Below are positions 46,959 to 59,870 of a stretch of DNA of 64,000 bases, in pieces; position 1 is the stretch's first letter; each line of letters starts with the position of its first letter. Position numbers and translations under genes: made by a program. The notes below the pieces were generated by a model. It had not been told where the DNA came from, made no database searches, and saw only the letters and a program-made list of their open reading frames with translations. This DNA is from Piper betle (lineage: Eukaryota > Streptophyta > Magnoliopsida > Piperales > Piperaceae). The stretch spans positions 1-64,000 of the forward strand of contig JAURVB010008859.1 in the NCBI GenBank assembly GCA_033002965.1, written 5' to 3'.

Positions 46959-46984
46959 TTATATATATATATATATATATATGG

Positions 46985-49709
46985 CGACGGTAAAAAGTTT
47001 TCATGCGGTCGCCCCCGGTCAGATTTATTTTAACTATACCGTTTTCCAAGCCACCGCCCTCCTCCCATTCTCATCCACGCCGCCGCGCCCTTCCCCTTCC
47101 TCCCACGCCCGTCCCGTCGATTGCCCGCCCAAGAGCCGGCGTGGGGAGCAGGTCACTGCGGTTGGTCTTCCTTGGTTGTCTGATGTTGCCCGGGAAGCTG
47201 TCAATGGATGGATCCCATTTGGTAGAAGCTGGCCACGCCAACGCTGCCGGCCACTCGGATGCCTTTGGTAGAAGCTGCACCACCACCTCCTTACGGTGAC
47301 AGGCCGGTGGAGACTTCGCCGCCACCATATAAGTTGTCGGACGCACCGCCGGCGCCGGTGGTGGAGGCCTTGCCGCCTCCCTATCAACCGCCATGGGGAG
47401 CACGTTCCAGTCATTCCAGGTCCGGTAGCCAACTTCGTAGAAGAACCTGGAAGGAATTTTTTTCAACTCTTGTAAATCTTTATTTATCTTCTTTGTTTTT
47501 GATTTATGGGTCTTATGAACGAATCATGACCCAGGTTGTGAGATTGATTACTTTTGAGTGTGAATAGAAAAAATCAAATTGCTTGGCGTTTTGACACTGA
47601 AAGGAGTGAGTTTGGATAGGATCCCTGCATAAATCAAATTGCTATTGCATTCACCTATCCATTTTACTATTCTGATCACCTATATACATGTTGGCCACGG
47701 TTGAGATAATCAGGTAGTGAATGGTGTGTAGTTGGTAGCGACCAGATCGACGCGTTTCATTTTCTTTTATGTATGTTGGGTCTAGCTACTTTGTCGAAAT
47801 TGGCATGATATGGAGGCAATCAAGAACTTGAATAACACAATTTCTCGTTTGTTAGTGTAAACTCGTTGCTTACCGATCAAGTGCCAGCCTGATCTTGTGT
47901 TTAACGAAATTGAGGTTGATCAGATTTTTCGGTTCTTGTCAACCTCGGCGGAACTCCTGATTTGTAAAGGGGACTAGCAGTACAAACATGGGACCTGAAT
48001 GATTGAGACAGTAGGTGACGTTGTAAAGCAGAAAAGGGTAAAGAGAAGAAGACTGAAAAGCTGTGTATGTAAATCTGCAGAGCTTGGCAAGGTCAAATGC
48101 AGATCTCAGTGCTTGAGCTAGCTTATCCAATTGGAAGCTCAGAACAAAGTCGACAAGTTTGCTCATGATGAGAAGTATTGACTAAATGCAAGGTTTGGTG
48201 TAACCATTACAATGCTTTGCTTGTAACATATTTCTGATAGAAAGCCAATCTAAACATTTTGATTTAGAATGAGGTTTGCTACCACAAAATCCTTTCCTAC
48301 CACATCTTTTTTGGTTAAGCTGCATCAACATTCTTTTGACACCAGAGGGTCCCTGCCATTCTCCCTCTTTGCTATGAATTTGCTCTTGCTTTCGTGATGC
48401 ATATCTTATGTGCTTCTCAAACCTACAGCCACACACCAACAATCTTCACATAGGTGCCATTCATTCTGATCATCTCATAGAATTCAAGTAAATGCTTGTT
48501 AGTACATCCCAAAAAAACCACTCACGTTTCAAACATGGAGTTCGAGCAGAGACTTCTCATGGCCGGCTCTTACCCTGCATTGTCATTCTTGCATCTGCTG
48601 CACAACACAGGAATATAAAGTGACATTTTCAGGTCACCCAACAAAACTCTCAACAACATCAACTAAAATATTTACCAAATATGAGCTATTGAATAATATC
48701 ATGTTCGTAACATTCTAAGGTTATATGCCCAGCAAGCGCTTGCAAAGCATCCAAAAAATTACTCTATAAAGGATCAGCACAAAATCCTGCTTCTTTACAG
48801 ATAATCATGCCAAACACGATAGCCAACTGCTTCTTTACAGAATTGATGGTTTCCATACTATGTATGATGGATGGCGAGTTGACTAATGTTGAATGTTGCT
48901 TGTTTATCATCCACAAAATCCATCTGAAATAGAGGCCAAGCAATTTGGTTTATTCTATTCACACTCAAAAGTAACAATTCTCGCAACCTGGGTCATGATT
49001 CATTCCTAAGAACCAATAAATCAAAAACAAAGAAGATAAATAAAGATTTACAAGAGTTGAAAAATTTTTTTCCTTCCAGGTCCTTCTACCAAGTTGGCTA
49101 CCGGACCTGGAATGACGGGGGCATGCTCCCCATGGCGGTCGATAGGGAGGCGGTGAGGCCTCCACCACCGGCGCTGGCGGCACGTCCGACGGCTTATATG
49201 GCGGCAGTGAGGTCTCCACCGGCCTGCCAACGTAAGGAGGTAGTGGTGCAGCTTCTACCAAAGGCGTCGGAGTGGCCGGCGGTGTGGGCGGGAGTGGGAG
49301 GACGGGCGAAGGACGCGGCGGCGTGGACGGGAATGGGAGGAGGGCGGTGGCTTGGAGAGTTGGGTGGGCAAGCGGGTCGGTGGCGGAGAGGGGGTGGTGG
49401 GGGCGTAGGTGGAGATGGGCCGGGGTGGAAGGGGTGCAAAATCGGGTTGGGGGGGGGTTGGTGGTGGCAATAAGGTGCCAACTAGGGGCGGGGACCATGG
49501 TAGTCGGCGATGGTTGGGCTGGGGAAGGGGGTGGTGGGCAGGGGCACTGGCTGGGGGTGAGGCCACGGCGGCAAGTGGTGGCGCAGTCACGGGCGGGAAG
49601 GGCGTTTCGGGCGGGTAAGGCAGGTTGGGCGGGTAAACTGGTCGGATAGACCATGAAGGGGGTGGGAGATTTAATCGTGTATGGTACGCTGCAAAAGCTT
49701 GTACCGTAT
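46985..49709. mobile_element. Long inverted-repeat element with proline-rich fragments
   Basis: Left arm 46985-47586 and right arm 48937-49709 are inverted copies. In either arm, read inward, a C-rich part encodes fragments like PPPYKPSDVPPAPVVEA and PPWGA..HSRSGSQL.RRTWKE, followed by STLVNLYLSSLFLIY. The outer tips are related (acggtaaaaagtttt against acggtacaagctttt). The 1.35 kb spacer (47587-48936) has no clear gene; a minus-strand frame near 48166 (LVDFVLSFQLDKLAQALRSA) could be an exon fragment. It looks like a MULE- or foldback-type element that captured gene pieces. No transposase. A target duplication was not identified, because the left flank is a TA tract. Confidence 0.55.
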
Positions 49710-50339
49710 TATTTTCTCTCTCTCTTTGTATATGAATTAAGTCTCGGTGAATCCTAAATAAACAATTACGAAGAAACGATCATTTCAAACTGTGCCTCAT
49801 CCAAGTCTAACTAATTCCTATAATTCTGAATCAGCAAATTTCGAAAGGCGTCAGAAATTAACAAGTTCTGACTGGATACTTCTGTACTCTGTCATGCGAG
49901 AAATATAACAAATAATTACAGCGACGATAATACTATGATACCACTTCATATCATAACATAGAGTTTTCTGAATTAACGTTGCTTCTATGGGCTGTGGGCC
50001 TTCGATGGAGAACTTAATATATTTATTATTAATGGGGTCGCGGATGGCAGGCGTGGGGTAAAACGTCAAACTGCAAGAGGCAAAGGCGTTCAAAACATGG
50101 CGAGGAAGGTCAGCGCCCGTCAAAGACTTGTGTTTCTGGCCCATTTCACGCAAGTGGTGAATACTGGTGAAGGCCGAGGGCACAGGTTTTCAACTAGATA
50201 ATATTCGGTCATAATTTGATCCCTTAGGATTGTGGCACCTGCGTAATTGGAGTATTCGTCTTATAATATAAAATATATTATTATTATTATTATTATATAT
50301 ATATAAAATAATCGGCGCATTACACTGATTTCACATCTA

Positions 50340-52740
50340 ATTTATTGTGAATATGTTTAATTAACTTAAGAGTTAAAAATTTTTGAAATTTAAATGTGAT
50401 AAATAATGGCAAAACATTAATTTTTCATTTATTAGTTAACCTTTTTTAAATGTGTTAATATGTAACTCCAACATCCACTATGAGCTTTTCATAGAAATTT
50501 AATTACAATAATTTTTTTTCATCACAACCGATTTTTATAAAATAGATAAAATTTAAAACTTCAAAAACTTGAAAACAAATTTGAACTTACAAACAGACAA
50601 ATTCACGAATATAGTAAACTTGATAAATATAAGCATTGAACTAAATTAAAATATCTAAAATAGTAAATAAATTTTCTGAGGAATTAGAACAACCAAAAAA
50701 TAAAGACGAAATATATTATTTTTGTAAAAGAAATTCAGGAATAAGTTTGTATTTTATGGAAAATTTTCAATATTAATATTATAAAATAAATTGCCAAAGA
50801 ATTGTAATAAAAAGAATATTTCATTAGATAAAATTACCGGAGAATTGTGTTTATACTTGAAAGAATTATGTGATGGAAGAAATTTAGTGCCAAAATATTT
50901 TTATAAAAAGAATCCAAGAATATCTACTTCTCGAAAAAATTTTGAATTTAGATTGAAATTGTAATAAATAATGATAAAATATGTTAAATATTCATTAGTT
51001 TGCCTCTGTTTGAATGAATTGTATGATGGAAAAAATTATGGCGTTGGAAGAAATTAAATTGCTTAGATATGAAGCTTAAATGAAAAAATTATGGTGGGTT
51101 ATGTAAGAAATAGGTACGTCATAATATATATTTTAAGAAAATATATAAACGTTGTATTTGTGGGAAGGGACGAGAGATTTTATATAAGAATTATTATATT
51201 ATAATGAGGAATAATAACTAATGTATAGTATGAACCATTAATGTAATCTAATGGTTCACATTAGACTTTGTCCCTAAAATTTTTGAAATTCAATAAAATT
51301 ATCAAGTAAGTGTGGGACAGATGTGTGGTCGAAGATATTTTATTTTATTATATTAAATAGACAAATAAATAGTTAGATACAGATAAATAAGTAAAATATT
51401 GGACAAGTGAGAGAACAGTCATCATAAATTTGGAATTAAAAATCATAAATTAAGAAAAATTAAAACCCCGTAATTATGATTTTGAAATAATATAAAAAAT
51501 AAAAATGATAGTTTTATAATATATGTTACGCTATACAAAGCAAAACTCACCTTCCTTTGTCACGTGTCTTTTATTACCATATGTCCTTATATTAATTAAT
51601 TCGCCTAATTTTTATACCTTATTATTATTTTATAATTGCACCCTTTATTATGAGTAAGTTTTATCACTGTTTTAATTGCCATGTGCCCTTTATTAATTCG
51701 GCTAAACTATTTTTATTTATTTTACAATTTAACCCTTTCTTATCATTATGAAAGTCTATACAATGTAATCTAATGGTCTATATTGCTTTGCATATAAAAT
51801 TCTCTAAATTTAAGAAATCATAAAAAAACATAAGAGAGGCATGTCGCCATAAACCACCTTACTTTATATTATTAATTATTAATTATTAACTAGCATAATA
51901 AATCGTGCTTCACATGACATATAATGTAAGATCTTTAAATTTAGTCATACGTTAAATACCTATTGAGGTAATATATTCTTTATAAGTGAGAATAGACTAA
52001 AGATTTTTAACTTGATTAATTACTTTTTAAGAGATTATTTAAGCTTATTATATTGCACTTTGGACCAGGTCGTTATAGATGATATTAAAGCAACCTAATT
52101 CGCATTAGATAGTTGTCAAACTAGGGACATTGGTTAAACTGTCGATTATGGGAAAAGAAGGATGTGGATTGGGGATAGCGACGAGAGAAGTGTAGGATTT
52201 TTAAGACAAAATTTTTAAGATAGATGGATTATGAGATTCCTCAACTTAGTTTCATATATATTTGCTTTGGATTTAGATTAAAAGTAGAAGAATCAGTCAA
52301 TCAAAATATAAAGAAAATAAAAAATTCAATAAAAATATCTCCACTAAAAGGTCACTGGTTCGAATCTTGATAACATCAATTTATTTTAAAAACTAATAAT
52401 AAATATATTTTATGGTACAAAGTTATGGGTTCAAATCTGGCTAACCTTAGTTTCTAACTTCTTACTAATATGAATTTATCTAATTACCTTAAAAATAATT
52501 AAAAAATCAAATAATTATAATTCATTTTTTGATTCAAATAGGATATATTTTTAAAGTTAATCATAACCTATATCTAAGATATTACATTATTGTAGTATAT
52601 CTCATTATTTAATGAGAGTTTATATATAAAATTTAAATTTATCCGGTATAGGTTGCACATGACATGACATCTTGCCTAGTTTACTCTAAATTACATACAA
52701 TTCTAAATTAATTTTACAAACAAACATATTAATGATGGTA
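50340..52740. other. Duplicated AT-rich intergenic DNA (copy B)
   Basis: No gene. Parts match 33400-35470. Two short stretches near 52357 and 52432 (ggttcgaatct, gggttcaaatct) resemble RNA polymerase III B boxes but lack a full tRNA. Confidence 0.5.
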
Positions 52741-54723
52741 TAATTATACGACAGAGCCACGGGTTTAGAGGGAACGATCTTTCATGTTAAAAATACCCGA
52801 CTTGCCTAAATCTCATCATAAAAAAGTGATTAGAAAGTCAGGATGGAGAACCGGGCACCGATACGTGAAGAAATATGGGTATAATCATGTATTAATTAAC
52901 GACCAAAAGAAAAACATTCCTACCCTTCAATCATGCATCATATTTTCCAAATATGAAAACCTCACAATATATATTTCTTTGTTTATGATCACCTACCTCC
53001 ACTACGTACTCCTGCGCCAAAATCAGAAGTCAAGAAACCCATGAAACAATGTTTTAATTAGCTATTGAAGCCACCAAGAAATAGCAGAATCAATGACGAA
53101 TTGCGTATGTATCAAAGTAATAGACTTAATTTCGCTGCATAAGAAATGGACTCCCACTGCCCTACGGAGGAAGAAATTAATTAGAGGAATGAGATTGAGG
53201 CATGGAAATGGATGATTGCGACATATACATTATTTTTGGCGTCCAGTTCAAGTGTGATGTGAAACCATTGATTCCCGCGTGTTGCATACACCAAACGGTG
53301 TTGATACGAACTTATTATAATGGTAAGTGTATTAATCGTGATCAAATAATATAACGATAAGTAGAGTATTATTCCTTTAGAAATTATTTATCACAATTAA
53401 AATTATTAAATTAAATTATCTGAAGCATGAGCAAACGAATTTTTGAGATTTCTATCTAATTAAATTCTAATATAAAATAAAACAGAAAATAAAGCAAGAT
53501 AGAGTCTAATTTAAAGTCTAGGTAATGTTTAAGAAAATAACTGTAATAATTAACTTAATCTTTTCTCACTACAACTAATCTTTGGTCATCTTGGAGATCC
53601 TTCGTAGATAGAGTATAATCAATTTATCATTCAATTAATTATTTAAAGCATAACTTCTCTCTAAGACCTCACTATGATTCAACAATTAACTAAATAAATA
53701 AAAGCATTAAATATAACAAAATATAATTCTAATGAAGAAAATAATAATTAAAGTTCCAATCAAAATAAATATTAAATTATTGGTTCAAGATTCATCTTCT
53801 CTCTGCCATAATAAAATCAACTCAATAAAATAAGAAAATAAAATCATAATTTTTTTAAAGATTCATACTTATAATAAAATAAAAATATTTAAGAACAATC
53901 TCTCTTCTTGTTCTCTTGTATCTTCAATCTCTTTTAAAGAACTCGTTTTAAGAGAACCAAAGCCCGGAGAAGAACTTCCAAAAGTACAATGAATTGATCT
54001 TAAAAACTCTCTCAATATCATACACAAACAACCCTTTTATAATTGAAAGTATTTGGGTTTTTCTTGTGAAAGTCGGCTCTCAAATTTGTAATTATCCAAA
54101 TATTTTTCTACGTGAACGCTACAACATTCACTCTCGTCGCTGTGGCGCTCACTTTTATTTTTCGACTACGTTGCATTGCCTTCTTTTCTGATTCCCTCCT
54201 CGAGTGACGCATCACTTGCTAAGTAGGATTTGAGTGTCACGACACTCACTTGGTAACTCATATTTTCCTTCTTTTCTTCATCGATTCGCACGTGGTCATC
54301 TAGATAAGCTCGCATATGACCATGTAACATTCAAGACAAATAAAACCCAATTAAAAACCCAACATTATACTAAATTTATTCAATTCTTATATAAATAAAA
54401 TATCCTCTAAACTAATAAAATAAAATAAAAATCCTATATAAACTAATAAAAACCTCAAACACTAGGCACAATTAACTACAAAGTCTAGGGAAAATATAGA
54501 TATATCACCACTTCAAGTGTCAACTCATGATTATAAAGAATGTTAAGAATTATATACAAGTGAGAAGTCATGATTATTGTTAATTAATCTAAAAGTAAAA
54601 GACTTCTATCTTCACTTCTACGTACCTTCCAATTTTTTAAAAAACTGAATATTATCATTATATAAACAAGATAATAATCTCGAAAGCATATTAATTATTT
54701 AAAATTTTAAAGAAGAACAAACA
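52741..54723. other. Duplicated intergenic DNA (copy B)
   Basis: Matches 35471-37918. No supported gene; the small frames do not stay open in both copies. Confidence 0.5.
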
Positions 54724-55338
54724 TTACTTAACCCCCTGATATTATTCAAATCATCACTTAGAAGTCCACTCATCACTTAGGCACACTCCTTTTAAAAAAA
54801 CATCACTTAACCACCCTCTACACTAATGTCGTTAGATAAAAATGGTTAAGTGATGACATAGCAGGTTTGCAACTGGCCAATGGGTGATGTAATTGTGTCG
54901 CATTATAAAATAAAATTAATTATTTTATAAAAATAAAATAATATTATGAAACAAAATATATAATGATTAAATAAAATAAATTATTGTTTTATTTAATCAT
55001 CCATCAAGGTTATTTTTTTGACTCGTATGTGAGACAAAATATTATCATTCTTTTCACATGTAGGTTAAAACTTAAATTATAGAGAATAAAGTCAAATAGA
55101 ATAAAATATTTCAATATTATGTCAATTTTTTATTTAAAATAAATATTGTTTATTTAATTTAAATAATTTTATTTTCTTATGCGGCACCGCCACATCACCC
55201 ATCAACTAATTGCAAACATTATCATGCCATCACTTAATGGTTTTTGTATAAAGATGTTAGTATAGAGGGTGGTTAAGTAATATTTTTTTGAAATGAGGGG
55301 GACTAAATAATGAGTGGACTGGGTTAAGGGGGCCTAAG

Positions 55339-55342
<4 letters not shown>
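54724..55342. mobile_element. MITE-like hairpin element, complete
   Basis: Arms of about 150 bp at 54755-54925 and 55180-55340 are inverted complements (cagtccactcat, ttaaccaccctctatacta), with an AT-rich centre. No coding capacity. Only its left arm exists at 37919-38115. It is followed by a (TA)n tract at 55345-55393. Confidence 0.65.
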
Positions 55343-55397
<55 letters not shown>

Positions 55398-55796
55398 CAA
55401 ACAGATTCATGTCAAGACTGTTTCTGCAAACAGAATATAAACAACTCTTCTACAAGTTCATATATTCAAAGATAAATATGTTTGATACTATGTATATCTC
55501 TAGAGAGACTTGATAAAGCAAATATGTTTGAATCAAAACAAATATAAAGAAACTAAATATTATTTCATTCTTTGACATATACAAAGAAAGAAATACTTAC
55601 AAAGACACGTCACAAGCCAATCTCTTTACACTGCACACTTCACACTTCACACTCACACTCACACGCTTACTCACACTCACACTCAAATACAAACCAAACT
55701 TCAAACCACTTCTTCCTATCTTTCCGAAAGAGTGAAAGCTGGAAAGATCGAAAGATGCCAAGCCAAAAGATACCCTCTCACTTCCTCATCAGCCTG

Positions 55797-55805
55797 CTTT
55801 TATAA
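55797..55805 (-). promoter_or_regulatory. TATA box of pararetrovirus promoter
   Basis: Minus-strand TTATAAAAG downstream of the last viral frame, preceded by repeated 'gggaccca' motifs (55888, 55925 and 55951 on the plus strand region). The position fits the pregenomic-RNA promoter of caulimovirids. Confidence 0.5.
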
Positions 55806-55942
55806 GTGCTCTTAGACGGGTAACTCCGAACTAAACGGATCCGGGTCGTGAAACTTTATGAGATTCCTTCTTATCTTCACTACTGTCTGGGACCCATATG
55901 GAAAGGATAACATACACCAACATAGGGACCCACATAGAATCA

Positions 55943-56374
55943 TTACTTTGATTGGGACCCACCATCCTTAAAAATATTCTTTAATATCCCGATCCTTTCG
56001 TTTCTAGTGGACATATCCTCAAATGGTAAGAATTCAACCTGAGTTGTAGAATTAACAGAGACAGCAGTAGTACTGGGTGACTGATCTGGAGATGGAGAAT
56101 TATTCATTTCAGGACAATTCCTAGCACTATGTCCTTGTTCTCCACAACATAAGCACGTCATCAAAAGTTGACCAGGAGTAATTGAATAGTAGTCTGAAAC
56201 ATGTCCAAACTGTCCACATATTGAGCAATGAAAATCTAGAGTATTTAATTCTGGCTGGCCAAATCCATCAATAAGTTCCTTATTAGATGATAATGGTGAT
56301 TCAGGTATCTCTACTTTAGGAGTGCTGGGAAATGGAAGATTTCCGCCTGAATAAAAATCCATAGTATATGCCAA
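55943..56374 (-). pseudogene. Zinc-knuckle protein of pararetrovirus, C-terminal part
   Basis: A 143-aa frame with two CCHC-type knuckles. The second (CLCCGEQGHSARNC) is intact. The first (CSICGQFGHVSDYY) has lost its final Cys. Acidic and Ser/Pro-rich flanks resemble nucleic-acid-binding capsid-related proteins. The preceding part (56617-56420 and up to 57495) is in other frames, so the gene is broken. Confidence 0.65.
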
Positions 56375-57072
56375 TCTTATAGCCTCGCCTTAAGGAATCA
56401 AGGGATTTTTACTTTTTACCTATAAATATTGCAAATAAACGTTAGGAGGCAGTGTTGGTGGTGTCACTACGGAGGATATTTCTGGAAGCACAGGAGTGGA
56501 TGAACACTGAGGAGAATGAGACACAATTTCAGGGGTTTTTGCTTTAGAAGCAATAGACACGGATTCACTTAGAACAACTTTTCCTTTGTTTAAACTTTTG
56601 ACAGGAAGCCCGTACATAGAAACATTGGTATTGAACCTATCTCACCATCTAGTATAAATTTTTCGGGCTAGACTTGATGCTTGACTGCCATAAATTTTAT
56701 CAAACTTAAAACAATAGCTCCAAGAGGCTATCCAAGGAATACGATAGTAAATGAGAAACTGAGTAAAAACATCACCAAAGACTGGATCAATTCTTTCCTG
56801 GAATAAATGAAACTGAACTCAGAATATGATGAGGTAAGAACTCAAATCCAGGACCAAATCTATAAAACCATTTCATAAACCAAGCGGGTAGTACTGAAAG
56901 TTTAGGTAAATCCATTCTAATAAACCAGGAGTGCTGACTCACTTTACTTTTGTATAACAAAACTTACTCAAACGATTCAATATAATCCCAATAATTATAG
57001 TCCTTTGGGATTGAAAAGGGTCCATTATATGAGAGGGTTTTAAAGTATTGGGGTTACCAAAGTCGGACATAT

Positions 57073-57495
57073 TCAACACTTTTTTATTAATATTTTACTG
57101 AATAGCACAGAACTCTCATGCTGATCATATAACATAATTTGCTGAGACACAAGGCCACCTTTGAAAGTATGCGTAATTTCAGCAGAACTAGTTTCAAGTA
57201 AAATCCTCTCATAATATAACCGATTTTTTCTGGATTTCATGGGAAAAGACGTATTATATGGTAACCGTTGTTGGGCCAGTATATTTGAATCTGCAAATTG
57301 CAACTCCTCAGGAGTATATTCAAGATAACAAATATGTAAAGGTGGATCCTTTGGTAAATAAGGACTTAAATTTCTGGAGGAAGGGTTTTGAATCAAGGGT
57401 TCTAAAACATTTTCATTATAAGGACGAGAGCCCTGAGGTAAAGGGGAATTTTTGTATTTATAAGCTGGAGAATGAATAAGCTTTTTATCGGCCAT
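57073..57495 (-). pseudogene. Pararetrovirus ORF downstream of RNase H, N-terminal part
   Basis: A 140-aa frame whose ATG directly abuts the RNase H stop (TAGATG). It carries the aromatic-rich segment KSRKNRLYYERILLETSSAEI, a pattern I associate with plant endogenous pararetrovirus-type proteins of unclear function. The frame ends prematurely; related sequence seems to continue in other frames to 56630, then into the zinc-knuckle part. Confidence 0.5.
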
Positions 57496-59142
57496 CTATA
57501 CCCCCTGCAAAAATTCACGGGTGAGAAAATCAAGAAGAGAGTTAGTATCACCATGAATGAATTCAATATCAAAATCAAAGATAGCAAGAAGAGCTTGCCA
57601 TCTAGCAAATATATATTTAGATGCTAAATTTTTGACATCTTTTTCAAGAATATCCTTAGCAGCTTTACAATCAATTCTTAATAAGAATTTTTGATTAATT
57701 AAATCATCTTGAAACTTTAAAATACAAGTAACTATACTTAACATTTCTTGTTTAATAGTAGAGTATTTTTTCTATGTATCATTCCAAATACCTGAATGAT
57801 ATCGAATAACTACAGGTTTATTATTTAATATTTGTTTCAAGATACCCCCATAACCTACTACTGATGCATCAGTTTCTACAATTTTTAAAGAGGTAGGATG
57901 GGCTAAGGTTAAGCAAGGTATATATTTGACTTTGTTTTTAATATTTTGAACTGCCTTAGTATGAGCAGAGGTCCATGGTGAGGGATTTTTTCCTAATCGT
58001 TGCCATAATAATTTACAATCTTGTGCTAAATCTTGGTAAAAATTAGATACATAATTTAAACTGCCTAAAAATCTTTGTAGTTGAGTTTTTTCTAAAATCT
58101 CATCAGGAAACTTAGATGAAAATTTAAGTACTCTTTGTATTGGTTTTATAAATCCTTTCTCTATTTCATGTCCTAAATATCTAATTTTTGTTTGAACTAA
58201 AGACATTTTCTTTTTAGAGAGTACTATTCCTTGAGATTTAATAATTTTATAAAATTCATTTAAATGTTTAAATTGCTGATCTAAATTATCAGAATAGATT
58301 AAAACATCATCAATATAAACAATGATATATTCTAAATATGGATTAAAAATATCATTCATTACCTTTGGAAATTTTGAGGGTGCATTTTTTAACCCAAAAG
58401 GCATGACATTCCATTCATATTGTTCAAAAGGAACATTAAATGTTGTTTTATATCTATCTTGTTCTTTTATTTGAATTTGCCAAAATCCTGATTTTAAATC
58501 AAATTTACTAAAGATTTGTGTTGTAGCTAATCTTTTTAATAGATCTTTCTTATTAGGAATAGGATATCTAATCCACTTTAAGACTTTATTAAGAGGTTTA
58601 TAATTTATAACTAATCTAGGTGCTCCTGTTTCTATTTCAGAAGCTTTATATATATAAAAAGCTGAACATGACCAAGGAGATTTACTTTCTCTTATTAACT
58701 TGTTTTCTAAGAAAGTTGTCATTTCTTTCTGACAATATTCTACTAATTCTTTATTTATTTGAATAGGTCTTACTTTTGTAGGGATATCAGATTCATGAAA
58801 TGTATCTTCATAAGGAAGAGATACTTCATGTTTCTTTCTGTTCCAAAAAGCACTTGGTAACTCATTACATAAATCTTGTTCAAATAATTCTTTGAATTTC
58901 TTAATTTTAGTTACAATATTTGGGTCTTCAAGTCTTTTCTCTAAAACCAAACTATTGACCTCATCCTTTATATATTTAATCTGTTTAACTTTATTTTGTA
59001 TCCTGTAATTTATATTATCAATAAAAGTTTTATGGGCTAGAAATTCTAATTTAAAAGTAATTTCTTTACCTTTAAAACTAGTATGAATTCCATCTTGGTC
59101 TACTCTAAATGGTTCTATTATAGAAGTAAATGGGTTTCCCAA
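57496..59142 (-). pseudogene. Pararetrovirus reverse transcriptase-RNase H
   Basis: Frame from the protease end (ILGNPFTSIIEPF) through an RT with YPIPNKKDLL, FSKFDLKSGFWQI, MPFGLKNAPS and the active site YIDDVLIYS, to the RNase H parts (ETDASVVGYGG near 57840; ILEKDVKNLASKYIFARWQA; DTNSLLDFLTREFL). The frame is open for 456 codons to a TAG at 57774-57772 (after SGIWNDT) and continues in the same frame to 57496. One premature stop therefore separates most of RT from the rest of RNase H. Codon use is very A/T-rich. Confidence 0.85.
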
Positions 59143-59240
59143 GATAATTTTCGTACCAGCATCTTTAACTAATATAATTGTTAAATATATACAAGTATTA
59201 CCTATAAAGACAGTTGCATGAGGTAATTTATAATTAATTT
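59143..59240 (-). pseudogene. Truncated aspartic protease segment
   Basis: Continuous with the RT frame, reading KINYKLPHATVFIGN and DAGTKIILGNPF, the C-terminal end of a pepsin-like retroviral protease. The catalytic D-[ST]-G motif expected upstream is absent, and the upstream frame is offset. Confidence 0.6.
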
Positions 59241-59868
59241 TTAATCTTTGATCATTAGCAGTAGATAATTTTTGAGTTGTTTTTTTATAAAATCTTTGAT
59301 CATTAGCAGTAGATCATTATTTTGTTTAATTATCACAGATGTTTCTTCATTATATTTTTTATCAATAGTAACGTAAGAAGAAGCCTCAATTGTACCATAT
59401 TTAATATTTCCTACTGGAGGATGTTTACTAGTGATGACTTTTCCATCTGTTGCATCCCAATTTACATTTATTCTAGCCTGGACTTGGGTATACCAATCTA
59501 CAAAAGGATGTTCTTTTCCAATATTTACTAAATATTGATAGTATTCTTTTTTATTATTGTTTAACTGTTCCTGAGTATGAGTTTGAAAATACCATGCTCT
59601 AAACTTTTTATTCTTTTCTAACATAAATTCTTTTGAGCATTTTTCTTTATTTGGTACATATTTATACATATTTATTTTTAAATTCATCTCAGATAAAGTT
59701 GGTTCCTCTATATATATGCCATGAGATCTTTGTTGTTCAGATACATATATTCCCTTTATGCTAGAAGAACTTTCATTTGAATCTGGAGTTTTAGATCTAT
59801 AAGACACACTAGGTCTATTAAAAATAATTTCTACATTTCCATCTGAAGTTTCAATTATTTCTACATTT
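59241..59868 (-). pseudogene. Pararetrovirus upstream ORF fragment
   Basis: A roughly 200-aa frame running from the junction with gypsy gag: SDGNVEIIFNRPSV, YRSKTPDSNESSSS, PPVGNIKYGTIEASSYVTID and others. It probably corresponds to the region after the movement protein. It ends out of frame with the protease within a 24-bp direct repeat (59243-59266 and 59291-59314). Confidence 0.55.
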
Positions 59869-59870
59869 CA

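Larger units (their letters stand above)
55400..59870 (-). mobile_element. Endogenous pararetrovirus (Caulimoviridae-like), decayed
   Basis: In minus-strand order: a frame probably from the movement-protein/capsid side (about 59868-59241), the C-terminal end of an aspartic protease, reverse transcriptase, RNase H, a downstream multi-part frame ending in zinc knuckles (57495-55943), and a promoter-like region with TATA (about 55800). No integrase was seen, consistent with Caulimoviridae rather than an LTR retrotransposon for this part. Breaks: the protease N-terminal half is missing, a TAG separates RT and RNase H, and there are frameshifts between 57073 and 56617. The genus cannot be fixed by eye. 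It is fused to gypsy gag at about 59871. Confidence 0.75.

Noticed and set aside
52784..53044. Frame reading TGHRYVKKYGYN, faintly like a WRKY motif
   Set aside because: Lacks the WRKYGQK core and zinc ligands, and the frame is broken in the copy at 35540-35760, so no selection is visible.
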